In this document: piece by piece, positions 17,155 through 26,481 of the stretch
Layout: the number at the start of each line of letters is the position of its first letter
How positions within the stretch are numbered: the first letter of the stretch is position 1
Program-made: the position numbers and the translations under genes
NCBI RefSeq assembly: GCF_001746415.1
Contig: NZ_MEHJ01000002.1
Location: 620,001 to 684,000 of the forward strand
Origin: Streptomyces agglomeratus
Lineage (GTDB): Bacteria; Actinomycetota; Actinomycetes; Streptomycetales; Streptomycetaceae
Reading direction: 5' to 3'
Length of the DNA stretch: 64,000 bases
Notes under the pieces: model-generated
The model's input: only the letters and a program-made list of their open reading frames with translations
The model's database searches: none
Told to the model about the DNA's origin: nothing

Positions 17155-18054
17155 ATGGACTTCCATGAAACCCGTGAAGGGTTAACCGAGAACACTGCGC
17201 GGCGGGCCATGCTTGTCGCGTGCGACTCTGCCGGACTACCCCGATTTCCCGATGCGGAGCTCCTGCGGCTTGGGGAGAACGCGCTGTTCGCTCTCCCTGA
17301 TGTCGGCACCGTAGTCAGGGTCGCCCGCTCGACGGAGATGGCCGACAAGGTCGCCAAGGAACTGTCTGTGGCCCGGTGGCTCGCTGGGCACGGGTTCCCT
17401 GGCGTGCACCCGACGGATGCCCCGCAACCGATCGAGGCGGACGGTCGACTGGTGACTTTTTGGGGCTATGTGCCGGACAGCTCTCCACCTGCCTCGGTCA
17501 CCGTCCTGGCAGCCCTCCTTCGCGACCTGCATGCTCTGCCGGACCCGGACTTCCCGCTGCCCGTCCTCGATCCGTATCCCATCATGCGCCGTCGTCTTGA
17601 GGTCGTCTCCGGAATAAGGCGCGAGGATATTCACTTCCTCGCCGAAGCCTGCGACAACGCGGAAGACGACTTCCGCGCCCTTGTCGGCTCCTCCCCCTCG
17701 CACCTGGTGCATGGTGACGCTCACCGTGGCAACGTTCTGTGCGACGGCGACCGCGCCCTGCTCATCGACTACGAAGCGGCGGCAATCGGTCCGCGAGCCT
17801 GGGACCTGGTCCCCACGGCCATGGCCGTGGACCGGTTCGGCCTGCCACCCACCGACTACGCGGCCTTCGTACGCACCTACGGCACCGATGTCACCGAGTG
17901 GCACGGCTACCGGGTGCTCCGCACAACGCGGGAACTGGGTATGACGACCTGGCTCATGCAGAACGCCCAGTCCGGGCCGGCGGCGGACGAATTCGCGCTG
18001 CGCATGGAGTCTCTGCGAAAGGGTGACCTTGAACGGCGCTGGCATGCCCTCTAA
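17155..18054 (+). CDS. aminoglycoside phosphotransferase (APH)-fold kinase
   Basis: 299 residues. The kinase core is visible: nucleotide-binding strands LLRLGENALFALPDVGTVVR and VARSTEMADKVAKELSVARW, the hinge (FWGYVPDSS), the catalytic loop LVHGDAHRGNVLCDGD and the metal-binding IDYEAAAIGPRAWDL. Such enzymes transfer phosphate from ATP to small hydroxylated molecules, which can be antibiotics or metabolites; the substrate cannot be read. The stop lies inside the next gene, whose start overlaps by 11 to 32 bases, so both are cotranscribed. Confidence 0.8.
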   Translation: MDFHETREGLTENTARRAMLVACDSAGLPRFPDAELLRLGENALFALPDVGTVVRVARSTEMADKVAKELSVARWLAGHGFPGVHPTDAPQPIEADGRLVTFWGYVPDSSPPASVTVLAALLRDLHALPDPDFPLPVLDPYPIMRRRLEVVSGIRREDIHFLAEACDNAEDDFRALVGSSPSHLVHGDAHRGNVLCDGDRALLIDYEAAAIGPRAWDLVPTAMAVDRFGLPPTDYAAFVRTYGTDVTEWHGYRVLRTTRELGMTTWLMQNAQSGPAADEFALRMESLRKGDLERRWHAL

Positions 18055-19528
18055 TGGCACTGACGGCGGCCTCTTCGCCCCTTACGCCTCCCGCCCTCAT
18101 CTGCGCATCACGACGGTCTACTCGACGTCCTGGGTCTGCGACCCCGCCCAGTTACCTCCTGGCGGACACGCTCCGACGGACGCCCTCGCGTTCGGCCGTC
18201 TGGCACCGTTCTACGCAATGGCCGGAGAGCAGTTACCTAGGGTGCTGCGGAAGGAATCCCTCGACTGCGCGTCTCTCATCTGCCAACGCTGGCAAACAGG
18301 CTCACCCGCAGCAGCCACGCTCTGGCACTTCCTTCACCCCTCGGGCCAGGTCCTGGTCGCTCTGACCCTGGACGTCCCCCTGAGCCTCGTCGAATCAGTC
18401 CCGCTGATGGAAGATCTCTACTACGCGAGCATCGAATGCGCGGGCGTGCCACTGGAACAGATCGCAGGCGAGCGTGTCGGCTGCCACGCGGAGCGAGCGG
18501 AAGAGCAAACGTCCGGCTTTCTTCCTGAGCGGCACCAGCTGGTCTTTCGGAGCGTGTCGTCCCCCGAAGACGCCCCCAATGACGACACCATCCAGCGCGT
18601 CATCTACCGTTCCGACCTCCCGTACCGGCCGGAACACAGCTCCATCACCTACCCGGCCGAACTCAACAGACGCCCCACCACCGTCGGGGCCCTTGGACCG
18701 TATGCCAGCCTCATCTGCGGCCACCAGGACTACATAGAGAACAGCGTCCTGCTCTCCGCCGTGCAGACCGTGGGATCGGCGGCGCGCCTGCGGGAGATCC
18801 GAGAAGTCGCCTACGCCTACGGGCACCGCTTCCGAGCCCGGTCCGACGGCGAACGCGACATGCACCGCCGCCGCACCATGCTGGAAACCATCTCCGAAGG
18901 CCTGAGCCACCTCGAACTAGAACTCAGTTACAGCGTCGAAGCCGGCGGCGACATCGGAACACTCATCCCCGCACTACGCGTAGAGAGCTTCCACAGCGCC
19001 CTCTACTCCGCGATGGGGCTCACCGAGCGCTCCGCACTCATCGGACAAATGCTGAGCCGACTGAGCAACGCCATCAGTGCCGAGCTGACCTCGGTCGAGA
19101 GCGCCGAGCAACGAGCCGGTGACCGCCGTCGAATCCGGACAGTCGTCGCAGTCACCTTCGTCACCACAGTCACCGGCACGCTAAGCCTGCTCTTCGGTTT
19201 CTTCGGCATCAACGCTCGACAGGTAGACGAAGACCGATCGATGTTCGACGACCGCTACACCCCTATCTATGCGCTCATCACCCTCATCCTGGCCTGCGCA
19301 CTGGCGATCTTCAGCGGCATGCGGCTGCACGAGCGCTGGACCGAGCGGCGGGAACGCAACCGCATCCGCACGTGGGAGACCATCCACGGCCTTCTGGCCC
19401 GTGAATTCGGCGCGGTCATGCTCGACCCAGCTCGCATGGCGCCTGCTCCGTCAAGCCGGACAATCCCCGGCACGAGAACCCGCCCCCCGGACGAGGAACC
19501 ACAACCATCCGGCACTCCACCCCGGTAG
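18023..19528 (+). CDS. membrane protein with CorA-like C-terminal helices
   Basis: Up to 501 residues from the GTG at 18023 (an ATG at 18044 is equally possible). About 370 residues are soluble, ending in a long helical region (REIREVAYAYGHRFRARSDG, MLETISEGLSHLELELSYSV). Two transmembrane segments follow, VVAVTFVTTVTGTLSLLFGF and YALITLILACALAIFSGM. The first ends in FFGIN, like the G-x-N signature of CorA magnesium channels. The charged C-terminal tail is cytoplasmic in that fold. It may be a CorA-related channel or an effector using the same pore architecture. Confidence 0.65.
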   Translation: MTLNGAGMPSNGTDGGLFAPYASRPHLRITTVYSTSWVCDPAQLPPGGHAPTDALAFGRLAPFYAMAGEQLPRVLRKESLDCASLICQRWQTGSPAAATLWHFLHPSGQVLVALTLDVPLSLVESVPLMEDLYYASIECAGVPLEQIAGERVGCHAERAEEQTSGFLPERHQLVFRSVSSPEDAPNDDTIQRVIYRSDLPYRPEHSSITYPAELNRRPTTVGALGPYASLICGHQDYIENSVLLSAVQTVGSAARLREIREVAYAYGHRFRARSDGERDMHRRRTMLETISEGLSHLELELSYSVEAGGDIGTLIPALRVESFHSALYSAMGLTERSALIGQMLSRLSNAISAELTSVESAEQRAGDRRRIRTVVAVTFVTTVTGTLSLLFGFFGINARQVDEDRSMFDDRYTPIYALITLILACALAIFSGMRLHERWTERRERNRIRTWETIHGLLAREFGAVMLDPARMAPAPSSRTIPGTRTRPPDEEPQPSGTPPR

Positions 19529-19572
19529 CTGTTCGTTTCGTGCGCGGTCTGTTCCGGCCGGCGGGCGGCGCA

Positions 19573-19767
19573 TCAGCGGTGGTCCCCGGTGAGCGCGGCG
19601 ACGATCGCGGTCAGGACGGCGGGGACCGGGCGCTCCAGGGCGGCGAGCACAGTTGCCGCAGCGATGGCGGAGACGACGACGGCCGCCTCGGCAGCGCCGA
19701 GATGCCCGGACGCGGCCGGGGCGGCCGGCTGGGTGCCGACGGGCTCGGTGGGCGTGACAGTGGGCAT
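19573..19767 (-). CDS. small Pro/Ala-rich single-helix membrane protein
   Basis: 64 residues from an ATG with GAAGG about eight bases upstream. The first 25 residues are Pro/Thr/Ala-rich; residues 26-60 form one or two hydrophobic segments (AAEAAVVVSAIAAATVLAAL and VPAVLTAIVAAL). The compact layout resembles many unnamed Streptomyces peptides. The opposite strand is also open, so this is only moderately supported. Confidence 0.4.
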   Translation of the reverse strand: MPTVTPTEPVGTQPAAPAASGHLGAAEAAVVVSAIAAATVLAALERPVPAVLTAIVAALTGDHR

Positions 19768-19907
19768 GACTGCGCCTTCGGGCGGGTGTTGGGTGCGTGA
19801 TGGACGGCCTGGCACCTGGCGGGTGTTCGCCCGGCGCGGTGAGCCGATGGTGACAGCATCCGGGGCGTGCGGCGCGAGCCGATCACCGTAGACCGTAGGG
19901 TCGACGT

Positions 19908-20481
19908 CAGTTCTCCCTCGTTGCCCTGGACACCCTGCTCAACTTCGATGGCGGGGTGAAGCCGGAGATGGTGGCCACCGACAACGCCTCGTACAGCGAC
20001 ATGGCCTTCGGCTTGTACAAGATGCTCGGCTTCCGCTTCGCCCCGCGACCGGGACCTCTCGGACCAGCGGTTCTGGCGAGCCGACCTGCCCGACAGCGAC
20101 AGCAGGGAGTCGGCCGGCGGGTACGGGCCGCTGGATGCCGTGGCCTGGAACAAGGTCAACCTCAGGCGGATCACCACGCACTGGCCGGACATGCTCCGGG
20201 TCGCCGGGTCGCTCATCACCAACCAGGTCCGCGCCTACGGCCTGCTGCGGATGTTCGGCCGCGAGGGCCACCCCACCCCACTGGGGGCGGCGTTCGCCGA
20301 GTACGGGCGATCGACAAGACCATGCACCTGCTCGCCATGGTCGACCCGATGGACGACACCTATCGCCGCCTGATGGACCGGCAGCTCACCGTCCAGGAGT
20401 CACGCCACCGCCTCGCCCGCGCGATCTGCCACGGCGGCAGGGGCCAGATCCGCCAGGCGTACCGCGAGGGCCAGGAGGACC
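19908..20481 (+). pseudogene. tnpA: Tn3-family transposase, catalytic-domain remnant
   Basis: Three reading-frame pieces in order: FSLVALDTLLNFDGGVKPEM with VATDNASYSDMAFGLYKMLG (catalytic Asp), then SDQRFWRADLPDSD and PLDAVAWNKVNLRRITTHWP with VRAYGLLRMFGREG, then IDKTMHLLAMVDPMDDTYRR and LDRE-like helices ending ICHGGRGQIRQAYREGQED. These match the Streptomyces branch of Tn3 transposases. Two frameshifts make it inactive. The last part of the same gene continues at 21775 after an insertion of about 1.3 kb. Confidence 0.8.
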
Positions 20482-20499
20482 TGTTGACCGAACACCGCC

Positions 20500-20622
20500 G
20501 CCGAGCAAAAGCTCGCCGCCATGCGCGACCTCGCCACCCGGCACACCACCGTCCACCTCGGCATGCCAGACTTCCGCACCGCCGCCGGCCGACTCACCCT
20601 CGAACCGGCCCAGGAGGACTGA
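20500..20622 (+). pseudogene. C-terminal fragment of an unidentified gene
   Basis: Forty codons (AEQKLAAMRDLATRHTTVHL, then MPDFRTAAGRLTLEP) with good codon bias ending in TGA just before a strong hairpin. No start codon is present and the 5' end coincides with the break in the Tn3 transposase. It appears to be the end of a gene brought in with the inserted segment. Confidence 0.4.
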
Positions 20623-20642
20623 CAGCTGTCCGTGAACCGGTC

Positions 20643-20686
20643 GGCCGGTGGGAGGCGCGCAACATGCTGTGCGTCTCCCACCGGCC
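20643..20686 (+). terminator. bidirectional hairpin terminator
   Basis: GGCCGGTGGGAG and its perfect complement are 20 bases apart. The hairpin lies between two convergent stops (20622 and 20690), so it probably serves both transcripts. Confidence 0.65.
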
Positions 20687-20689
20687 TGT

Positions 20690-21589
20690 TCAGGCGATGA
20701 CGAAGGGGATGAACGCCACCTCGGCGCGGGGAGCCCTGCCCGGGTCTCCACTGCCCCGGACAACGAACCCCCACTGCCGGTCTTCGTCGGCTCTGCTGGA
20801 GTCGAAGGACTCGCAGTGTGGGTGGGCCCGGATCGCAGCGATGGTGTCGGCGATCCGGGCGTCCGGGTCCTTCTCCCGGTAGAAGATCAACAGAGACGTC
20901 CGGCGGCCGCCGTTGTCCGTGTACCCGAGCAACTGCTCCAGAGCTTTGGTGACCGACTTCGGCCCGTCGTAGAACTTGCACTCGGAAATCGAGACGTTGC
21001 GGTCTCCGATTCGGATCAGGATGTCGGTCTTGCCCTTGCCGTTAAGAGTCTCGCCGGTGGACTGCCCTTCAAAGTAGGCGTTGAGGGCGACGAGCAGCAC
21101 GTCCCGCAGCCGTTCCTCAGACATGCCGGTGGTCAGGAGACTCGACCGCTCCATCGCGTTTCGGGCACCCCGCAGAAGCCGGAGGGAGTCCCCGTACGCC
21201 CGGGCGTCGTGCCGCGCCACCTCGGGCCTCCACTCGCCAACCGGGAGGATCTGAAGGGTCGGGCTGACCTGGTAGCCGTCCCGGGCCAGGGCGGCTGTGA
21301 TCTTCGCCAGTGTCTCGTCCCAGCCGTAGGAGCCGGTGCACTCTTCCAGCATGCCCTCGAACGCACCCAGGGCCCGCTGCACCTGCTCCTCGTCGGTCCA
21401 GTCGACGCCCTCGACGAAGGAGGTGAAGATCTGCTTGCGGATCCCGCCCGAACGAACCTGCGAGACCTCCACTGGGGAGAATCCCGCTCCCTCCCAGCAC
21501 GCTCGCAGGGGACTCGCATCGATGCCGGAGCTTAGCGCCCAGAAGATCTGGCGCGTCCGGGCGCTGACTATCTCGACAGCTGTGTCCAT
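20690..21589 (-). CDS. predicted PD-(D/E)XK restriction-type nuclease
   Basis: 299 residues. The C-terminal half has a recognisable nuclease core: GKGKTDILIRIGDRNVSISE followed by CKFYDG, that is D189 and E203-x-K205, preceded by a helix (SEERLRDVLLVALNAYFEG) and followed by ALEQLLGYTDNG and a strand LLIFYREKD. The first 150 residues (YGWDETLAKITAALARDGYQ, ARAYGDSLRLLRGARNAMER) may form a target-sensing domain. No methyltransferase or helicase accompanies it. It is enclosed by halves of a Tn3 transposase gene, hence likely cargo. A DNA-degrading defence role is plausible but not shown. Confidence 0.75.
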   Translation of the reverse strand: MDTAVEIVSARTRQIFWALSSGIDASPLRACWEGAGFSPVEVSQVRSGGIRKQIFTSFVEGVDWTDEEQVQRALGAFEGMLEECTGSYGWDETLAKITAALARDGYQVSPTLQILPVGEWRPEVARHDARAYGDSLRLLRGARNAMERSSLLTTGMSEERLRDVLLVALNAYFEGQSTGETLNGKGKTDILIRIGDRNVSISECKFYDGPKSVTKALEQLLGYTDNGGRRTSLLIFYREKDPDARIADTIAAIRAHPHCESFDSSRADEDRQWGFVVRGSGDPGRAPRAEVAFIPFVIA

Positions 21590-21774
21590 CGAGTCAGGCT
21601 AAAAGTCGAGCCGTGCCCGTGACGGCGTTTCAGGTGCATCACTACCCGTCGTTGCAGCTTCGGGAGGGCCGACACACCCGACGACACCCAGTTCTCCAAC
21701 TTCTCCATCGCTACTTTCCGTGAGGAGAAGTGTGATTGCGCTGCTTCAAGGTCATGCTGGGCTAGTTCGGATAA

Positions 21775-21972
21775 GACCAGCTCGCCGCCCTCGGCCTGGT
21801 TCTCAACGCGGTGGTGCTGTGGAACACCCGCTACCTGGACGCCGCCGTGGCCCAGCTCCGCGCCGAGGGCCATGACATCAAGGACGAGGACGTCGCCCGC
21901 CTCTCCCCGCTCAAGGACCGGCACATCAACTTCCTGGGACGCTACCCGTGCAACATCCAGGGGCCTCGGCCA
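21775..21972 (+). pseudogene. Tn3-family transposase, C-terminal end
   Basis: Reads DQLAALGLVLNAVVLWNTRY, LDAAVAQLRAEGHDIKDEDV and ARLSPLKDRHINFLGRYP, the end of a Tn3-type transposase. It would directly continue the remnant that ends at 20481 (QAYREGQED / QLAALGL); both sides keep a GAC codon at the junction. The final residues after FLGRYP depart from the usual end. Confidence 0.75.
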
Positions 21973-22123
21973 GGGCCTGCGCCTGCTACGCGCCCCGGAC
22001 GCAGGCGGGCTGGACGAGAACGATGACCTCTTGGAGTGTCGGGGCACTCGTGGGGAGCGGTTGGTGGCGATGGCGGTTCCGCGTTGCTGCACGCGGACGG
22101 TCCCGGTCCCGTGGCTTCCGGTG

Positions 22124-23386
22124 TCAGTGGGAACCGGTTTGGAGCGGGAGCGGAGGTGGGAGGCGTGTTTCAGCATCGCGGAGGCCTTGGGTGGTGACCC
22201 GGGAGGCGAGTGGGATCGCGGCGAGGGTGAGTCCGATGGCTGCGGCGATGAAGGTGGCACGGATCCCCAGGCCGCGTCCAAGCAGGCCGCCGCCGAGGGC
22301 TCCGAGGGGGACGACACCCAGGACGATCAGGCGGTAGGCGGCGGTAACGCGGCCGAGGAGTTCGTCGGGGACTGCTGCTTGGCGCAGGGTGCTGACGACG
22401 ATCTGGTTCAGTGAGGTGGCAAGAGCGGCGCCGAACATGGCGGCCAGGGCCAGGGGTGTGTTGTGGCCCAGTCCGAGGATGGCGTAGCTGGCGGCCGGGG
22501 TGAGGGCGGCGAGCCAGGTGGTGGGGCCGCTGCCGATGCGGGGCACGACGTGTTGGGCAAGCAGTGAGCCGGCGATCGCGCCCGCTGCGGGAACGGCGAT
22601 GAACAGGCCGTAGCTCGACATGGGCAGTTGGTACGGGCCGGTGATCAGCAGGACGAGGACTCCGCCGGTGGCCGCGCTGAAGAAGTTGATTGCTGCCGAG
22701 ATGAACGCGACTCGGCGCAGTAGGTCGTGGCGCCAGAAGTGGGCCCATCCGGAGCGGATGTCCTGGGTGATGGTGGTCGGGTTTGAGCGGCGGTGCTCGT
22801 GTTCCTTGCCGGTGGGGCGCAGTGCGGGCAGTAGCAGGGCCGCCAGGCTGGCGAGGGCGAACGCGGCGGCGCCGGTGTAGAAGGCCGCCGACGCCGCCAG
22901 CGCGAACAACGCCGCGCCGGCAGGCGGACCGATGAATGTGTTGATGACGGACTGCGTGGCGAACAGCCTGCCGTTGGCGCGCTCGAGCTTCTCGCGGGGC
23001 AGGAGGCGGGGCGGGATGGCCAGGGCGGCGTTGTCGACCATCGTTTCGGCACAGCCGGCAATGAATACCGCGGCGTAGAGAAGTGCGACGTGGTGCCATC
23101 CGTTGGTCAAGGCGAGGGCGAGCAGCGCGAACCCCGCCGCGCGCAGCCAGTTGCCGAGGATGAGTATCCGGCGTCTGTCCATGCGGTCGGCCATCGCACC
23201 GGTGGGGAGGGTTGCGAGCAGCCAGGGCAGGAACTGCGCCACCGTCATGCCCGCTACTACGAGCGGGTCACGGGTCAGCGTGGCGACGAGCAGCGGTGCG
23301 GCTGCCTGCAACACCCCGTCGGCGAGGTTCGAGGACGCTTGGGACGTCCACAGTGCGGTGAACGGTCTGAGGACGGCGACGGGCAC
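22124..23386 (-). CDS. MFS transporter (drug/siderophore exporter type)
   Basis: 420 residues from the GTG at 23386, preferred because GAGGAG lies seven bases upstream; an ATG 16 codons earlier overlaps a TTGACA box (23436-23441) that may be its promoter. Twelve hydrophobic segments are present. The MFS signature between helices 2 and 3 reads GAMADRMDRRRILI, and the central cytoplasmic loop is KEHEHRRSN. The overall pattern (LWTSQASSNLADGVLQAAAP, VDNAALAIPPRLLPREKLER) is that of the enterobactin-exporter and macrolide-efflux branch. It is divergent from the CGNR regulator, which may control it. Confidence 0.8.
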   Translation of the reverse strand: MPVAVLRPFTALWTSQASSNLADGVLQAAAPLLVATLTRDPLVVAGMTVAQFLPWLLATLPTGAMADRMDRRRILILGNWLRAAGFALLALALTNGWHHVALLYAAVFIAGCAETMVDNAALAIPPRLLPREKLERANGRLFATQSVINTFIGPPAGAALFALAASAAFYTGAAAFALASLAALLLPALRPTGKEHEHRRSNPTTITQDIRSGWAHFWRHDLLRRVAFISAAINFFSAATGGVLVLLITGPYQLPMSSYGLFIAVPAAGAIAGSLLAQHVVPRIGSGPTTWLAALTPAASYAILGLGHNTPLALAAMFGAALATSLNQIVVSTLRQAAVPDELLGRVTAAYRLIVLGVVPLGALGGGLLGRGLGIRATFIAAAIGLTLAAIPLASRVTTQGLRDAETRLPPPLPLQTGSH

Positions 23387-23523
23387 GATCGTTCTCCTCG
23401 TGATGATCTCATGGGTGATTGGATGATTAGGCATGATGTCAAGAGGATCACCTCACATGCAATAATGCTTTTGCCTGTGAGGGCTGACTTACCGGCATGG
23501 GCGCTTGCCAGGGAGAGGAGCTG

Positions 23524-24117
23524 ATGGTGAGGTTCGGCCACATCGCGGGTGACCGCATGCTCGACCTGGTGAACACCGTTGCCTGGCGGCTCGGCGGGCC
23601 CGAACGCGTTGAGTCCCTGAAGACCTTCTCCGACGTCGTCGAGTGGTGCGTTGAATCCGACCTGATCAACACAGATGAGGCCGAGGCCTTGCACGACCTC
23701 GCCGGCCGGGACGGCGCCGGGGCCGAGCGGGAACGGGAACAGGTCATCGAAGCGCGAGAGAGGGCCTACGGAGCCCTCCTCGACGACGACGCCGAAGCCG
23801 CCGCAGACCTCGCGAGCATGTACCGGGCGGCGATCGCCGCAGCCGACCTGGTCCACGCAGGCGACCGCTGGCGATGGCAAGACCGGGACACCAACCTCTG
23901 CCTGCCCCGCAATCGCATCGTCCGCGGGCTCATGGCTCTCACTCAGCGCGACGACCTCGACCGCCTCCACCAATGCGAAGACGCCAAGTGCGGCTGGGTC
24001 TACCTCGACACATCACCGCGACGAAACCGTCGCTGGTGCAACACGAAGGACTGCGGCGACCGCAACCGCGCCCGCGCTTACTACGCTCGGCAGAAGGCGA
24101 AGAGCCACCAGCCCTGA
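23524..24117 (+). CDS. CGNR zinc-finger protein (ABATE-domain regulator)
   Basis: 197 residues from the ATG at 23524, after GGGAGAGG. The N-terminal ABATE region starts RFGHIAGDRMLDLVNTVAWR. The C-terminal zinc finger is intact: CEDAKCGWVYLDTSPRRNRR followed by WCNTKDCGDRNRARAYYARQ, giving four Cys ligands and the CG-NR signature. Such proteins are thought to be stress-responsive transcription factors. The gene starts 137 bases from the divergent exporter gene and probably regulates it. AGCCACC and GGTGGCT around the stop can form a weak hairpin. Confidence 0.8.
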   Translation: MVRFGHIAGDRMLDLVNTVAWRLGGPERVESLKTFSDVVEWCVESDLINTDEAEALHDLAGRDGAGAEREREQVIEARERAYGALLDDDAEAAADLASMYRAAIAAADLVHAGDRWRWQDRDTNLCLPRNRIVRGLMALTQRDDLDRLHQCEDAKCGWVYLDTSPRRNRRWCNTKDCGDRNRARAYYARQKAKSHQP

Positions 24118-24220
24118 TTCATCCACCGAGGGGTGGCTTTGTCCACGAGAGCGGGCTCTGGTCCACTTCTTGTGGTCGCCTGGGTGTGTCAACTTAACGG
24201 CTGATCTTGGTTGTTGAAGG

Positions 24221-25015
24221 TCAGTTGTTGCTCGGGGTGAGGCGGCCTTCGAAGGCGATCTGGAAGGCGTTCAGGGGCGCCTTCCAGCGCATGGTCCACC
24301 GCTTGCGGCCCTTGCCGGTCGGGTCCAGGCTCATCAGCGCCATGTAGATGCACTTCAAAGCGGCGGCCTCGTTGGGGAAGTGCCCGCGGGCGCGGACGGC
24401 CCTGCGGATGCGGGCGTTGACGCTCTCGATCGCGTTCGTGCTGCAGATGACCTTGCGTATCTCGACGTCGAAGGAGAGGAAGGGCACGAACTCGGCCCAG
24501 GCGTCCGACCACAGCTTCACGATCGCCGGATACTTCCCTCCCCAGGACTCCTGGAACTCCAGGAACCGCTCCGTCGCCGCGTCCTCGCTGGGTGCGGTGT
24601 AGACGGGCTTGAGTGCCTTGGCGACCTTGTCCCAGTCCTGGCGGGCGGCGTAACGGAACGAATTGCGCAGCAGGTGAACCACGCACGTCTGGACAATCGT
24701 GCGAGGCCAGACGGTTTCCACGGCCTCGGGAAGGCCCTTGAGCCCGTCGCAGACGAGCATGAGCACGTCGTCCAGGCCGCGGTTCTTCAGCTCGGTGAAC
24801 ACGTGCAGCCAGTACTTGGCGCCCTCGCCGCCGTCGCCGGCCCAGATGCCGAGGATGTCGCGGGTGCCGTCCACGGTCACCGCCATCACCACGTAGATCG
24901 GACGGTTCGCGACCTTTCCGTCCCTGATCTTCACGTTGATGGCGTCCACGAACAGGACGGGGTAGACGCGGTCGAGGGGCCGGTTCTGCCATTCGGCCAT
25001 GCCGTCCATGACCTT
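24221..25015 (-). pseudogene. IS256-family transposase, 3' two thirds
   Basis: Begins in frame at KVMDGMAEWQNRPLDRVYPV, then LFVDAINVKIRDGKVANRPI (first Asp), LMLVCDGLKGLPEAVETVWP (second Asp), VVHLLRNSFRYAARQDWDKV and CSTNAIESVNARIRRAVRAR (Glu). The catalytic domain is complete but lacks the DNA-binding N-terminus, which lies 3.2 kb away at 28197. Confidence 0.85.
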
Positions 25016-25107
25016 GATGCTGAACGGAAAATCCCCGTTTCTCCGGGCAGGCGGGAGCGCCGTACGGCGGAGCCGGACGGTTTCTCTGTGGGTGGGGGTG
25101 ACTGAGG

Positions 25108-26481
25108 TCAGGCCACGATAGTGGGTGCGAGGGTGACGTGGTGGCCGAGGGCCTGGAGCTGGCGGACGAGGTCGCGGGTCTTGCGGGCGGGATTGAGATG
25201 GCGCTGGTGCCAGTCGGTGCCGAGTTCCTGGTATCGGGCGTCGGGGTCGTTGATCAGGTGCCAGGTGATGACGAGGATGGAGCGGGCGACGGCGACGAGG
25301 GCTTTGGCGTGGCCGCGGCGTTTGACGATTCTGCGGTAGCGAGCGCCGAGGAAGGTGTCGGTGCGGGCAGCGGCGTTGGCGGCTTCGCCGAGGGCGCCCT
25401 TGAGCCATGGGTTGCCCTTGCCCGCCGGGCCGGCGGTGTTCTTCGCTCCGGACTGAATCGTGCGGGGGCACAGCTTCGCCCACGAGACGAGGTGTTCGGG
25501 GGTGGGGAAGCGGCTCATGTCCAGGCCGATCTCGGCGAGGACGATCTGGGCGGTGGCGGGACCGATGCCGGGGACCGCATCGAGACGCTCGGCCAGTTCC
25601 TGCGCGGTCACACCGTCGCGGACAGACGGCCCGCCGGTGTCGTCCCCGTCCGACGGCCCGCCGGTGTCGTATGGAGCCGTGGTCTGTTTCATGAGGTCGG
25701 CGATCAGCCGGTCGAGTTCCTGGACCTGCGTGGTGAGGTGGTCGACGGTGCCCAGCAGCACGCCCAGCAGGCGGCCGTGATGTTCTTCGAACTGCCCGGT
25801 GAGTGCCTCGGCCAGGGCCGGCTTCTTCTTCACCAGGCTCCCTCTGGCGAGATCCGCCAAAGCTCGGGGGTTGCGTTCACCGGCGGCCAGGGCATCGAGC
25901 ATGGCCCTGCCGGACAGACCGAAGAGGTCGGAGACAACGTCGGACAGCTTGATCTGCGCGTCCTGCAGGGCCTTGTCCACCCGGTGCTTGTGCCGGGTGC
26001 GTTCCTGGATGAACACTGTGCGGGTGCGGGTGAGGTCTCGTAGCTGCCGGACTGGCTTGGGCGGTACGAACGAAGCGCGGACCATGCCGCGTTCGGCGAG
26101 CTTGGCCAGCCAGACCGCGTCGAGCTTGTCGGTCTTCGGCCGGCCGGGGACGTTCTTCACATCACGTGCGTTGACCAGCCAGCATTCCAGGCCGCGGGCC
26201 TCCAGGAGGTAGAAGAAGGGCCGCCAGTAGCTGCCCGTCGCCTCCATCACCACCCGCTGGACCCCCTGGCAGACCAGCCGGTCGCCGAGTTCGAGGATCG
26301 CGTTCGTGGTGGACGCGACCGTCCAGACCTGCTGGACGCGCCGGCCTTCGATGGTGTCGTGCGGGATGCGCAGGCACACCATCCCGGTTGCCTTGGCGAT
26401 GTCGATCGCCGCGACCCGGGCAACACTTCCGTCGTCGTGGTCGTCTTTGGACTCCTCCATCGTCTTCCTCCCCTTGGGCAT
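25108..26481 (-). CDS. IS110-family recombinase (DEDD transposase), first copy
   Basis: 457 residues, full length. The RuvC-like N-terminal DEDD domain shows ARVAAIDIAKATGMVCLRIP, VMEATGSYWRPFFYLLEARG (Glu) and PGRPKTDKLDAVWLAKLAER (two Asp). The C-terminal Tnp_20 region has LDAVPGIGPATAQIVLAEIG and the Ser-nucleophile area PRTIQSGAKNTAGPAGKGNP. IS110 enzymes insert without inverted repeats, guided by a bridge RNA. A repeated GGPSDGDDTGGPSV stretch in the middle is unusual. Start could also be the second Met. Confidence 0.9.
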   Translation of the reverse strand: MPKGRKTMEESKDDHDDGSVARVAAIDIAKATGMVCLRIPHDTIEGRRVQQVWTVASTTNAILELGDRLVCQGVQRVVMEATGSYWRPFFYLLEARGLECWLVNARDVKNVPGRPKTDKLDAVWLAKLAERGMVRASFVPPKPVRQLRDLTRTRTVFIQERTRHKHRVDKALQDAQIKLSDVVSDLFGLSGRAMLDALAAGERNPRALADLARGSLVKKKPALAEALTGQFEEHHGRLLGVLLGTVDHLTTQVQELDRLIADLMKQTTAPYDTGGPSDGDDTGGPSVRDGVTAQELAERLDAVPGIGPATAQIVLAEIGLDMSRFPTPEHLVSWAKLCPRTIQSGAKNTAGPAGKGNPWLKGALGEAANAAARTDTFLGARYRRIVKRRGHAKALVAVARSILVITWHLINDPDARYQELGTDWHQRHLNPARKTRDLVRQLQALGHHVTLAPTIVA

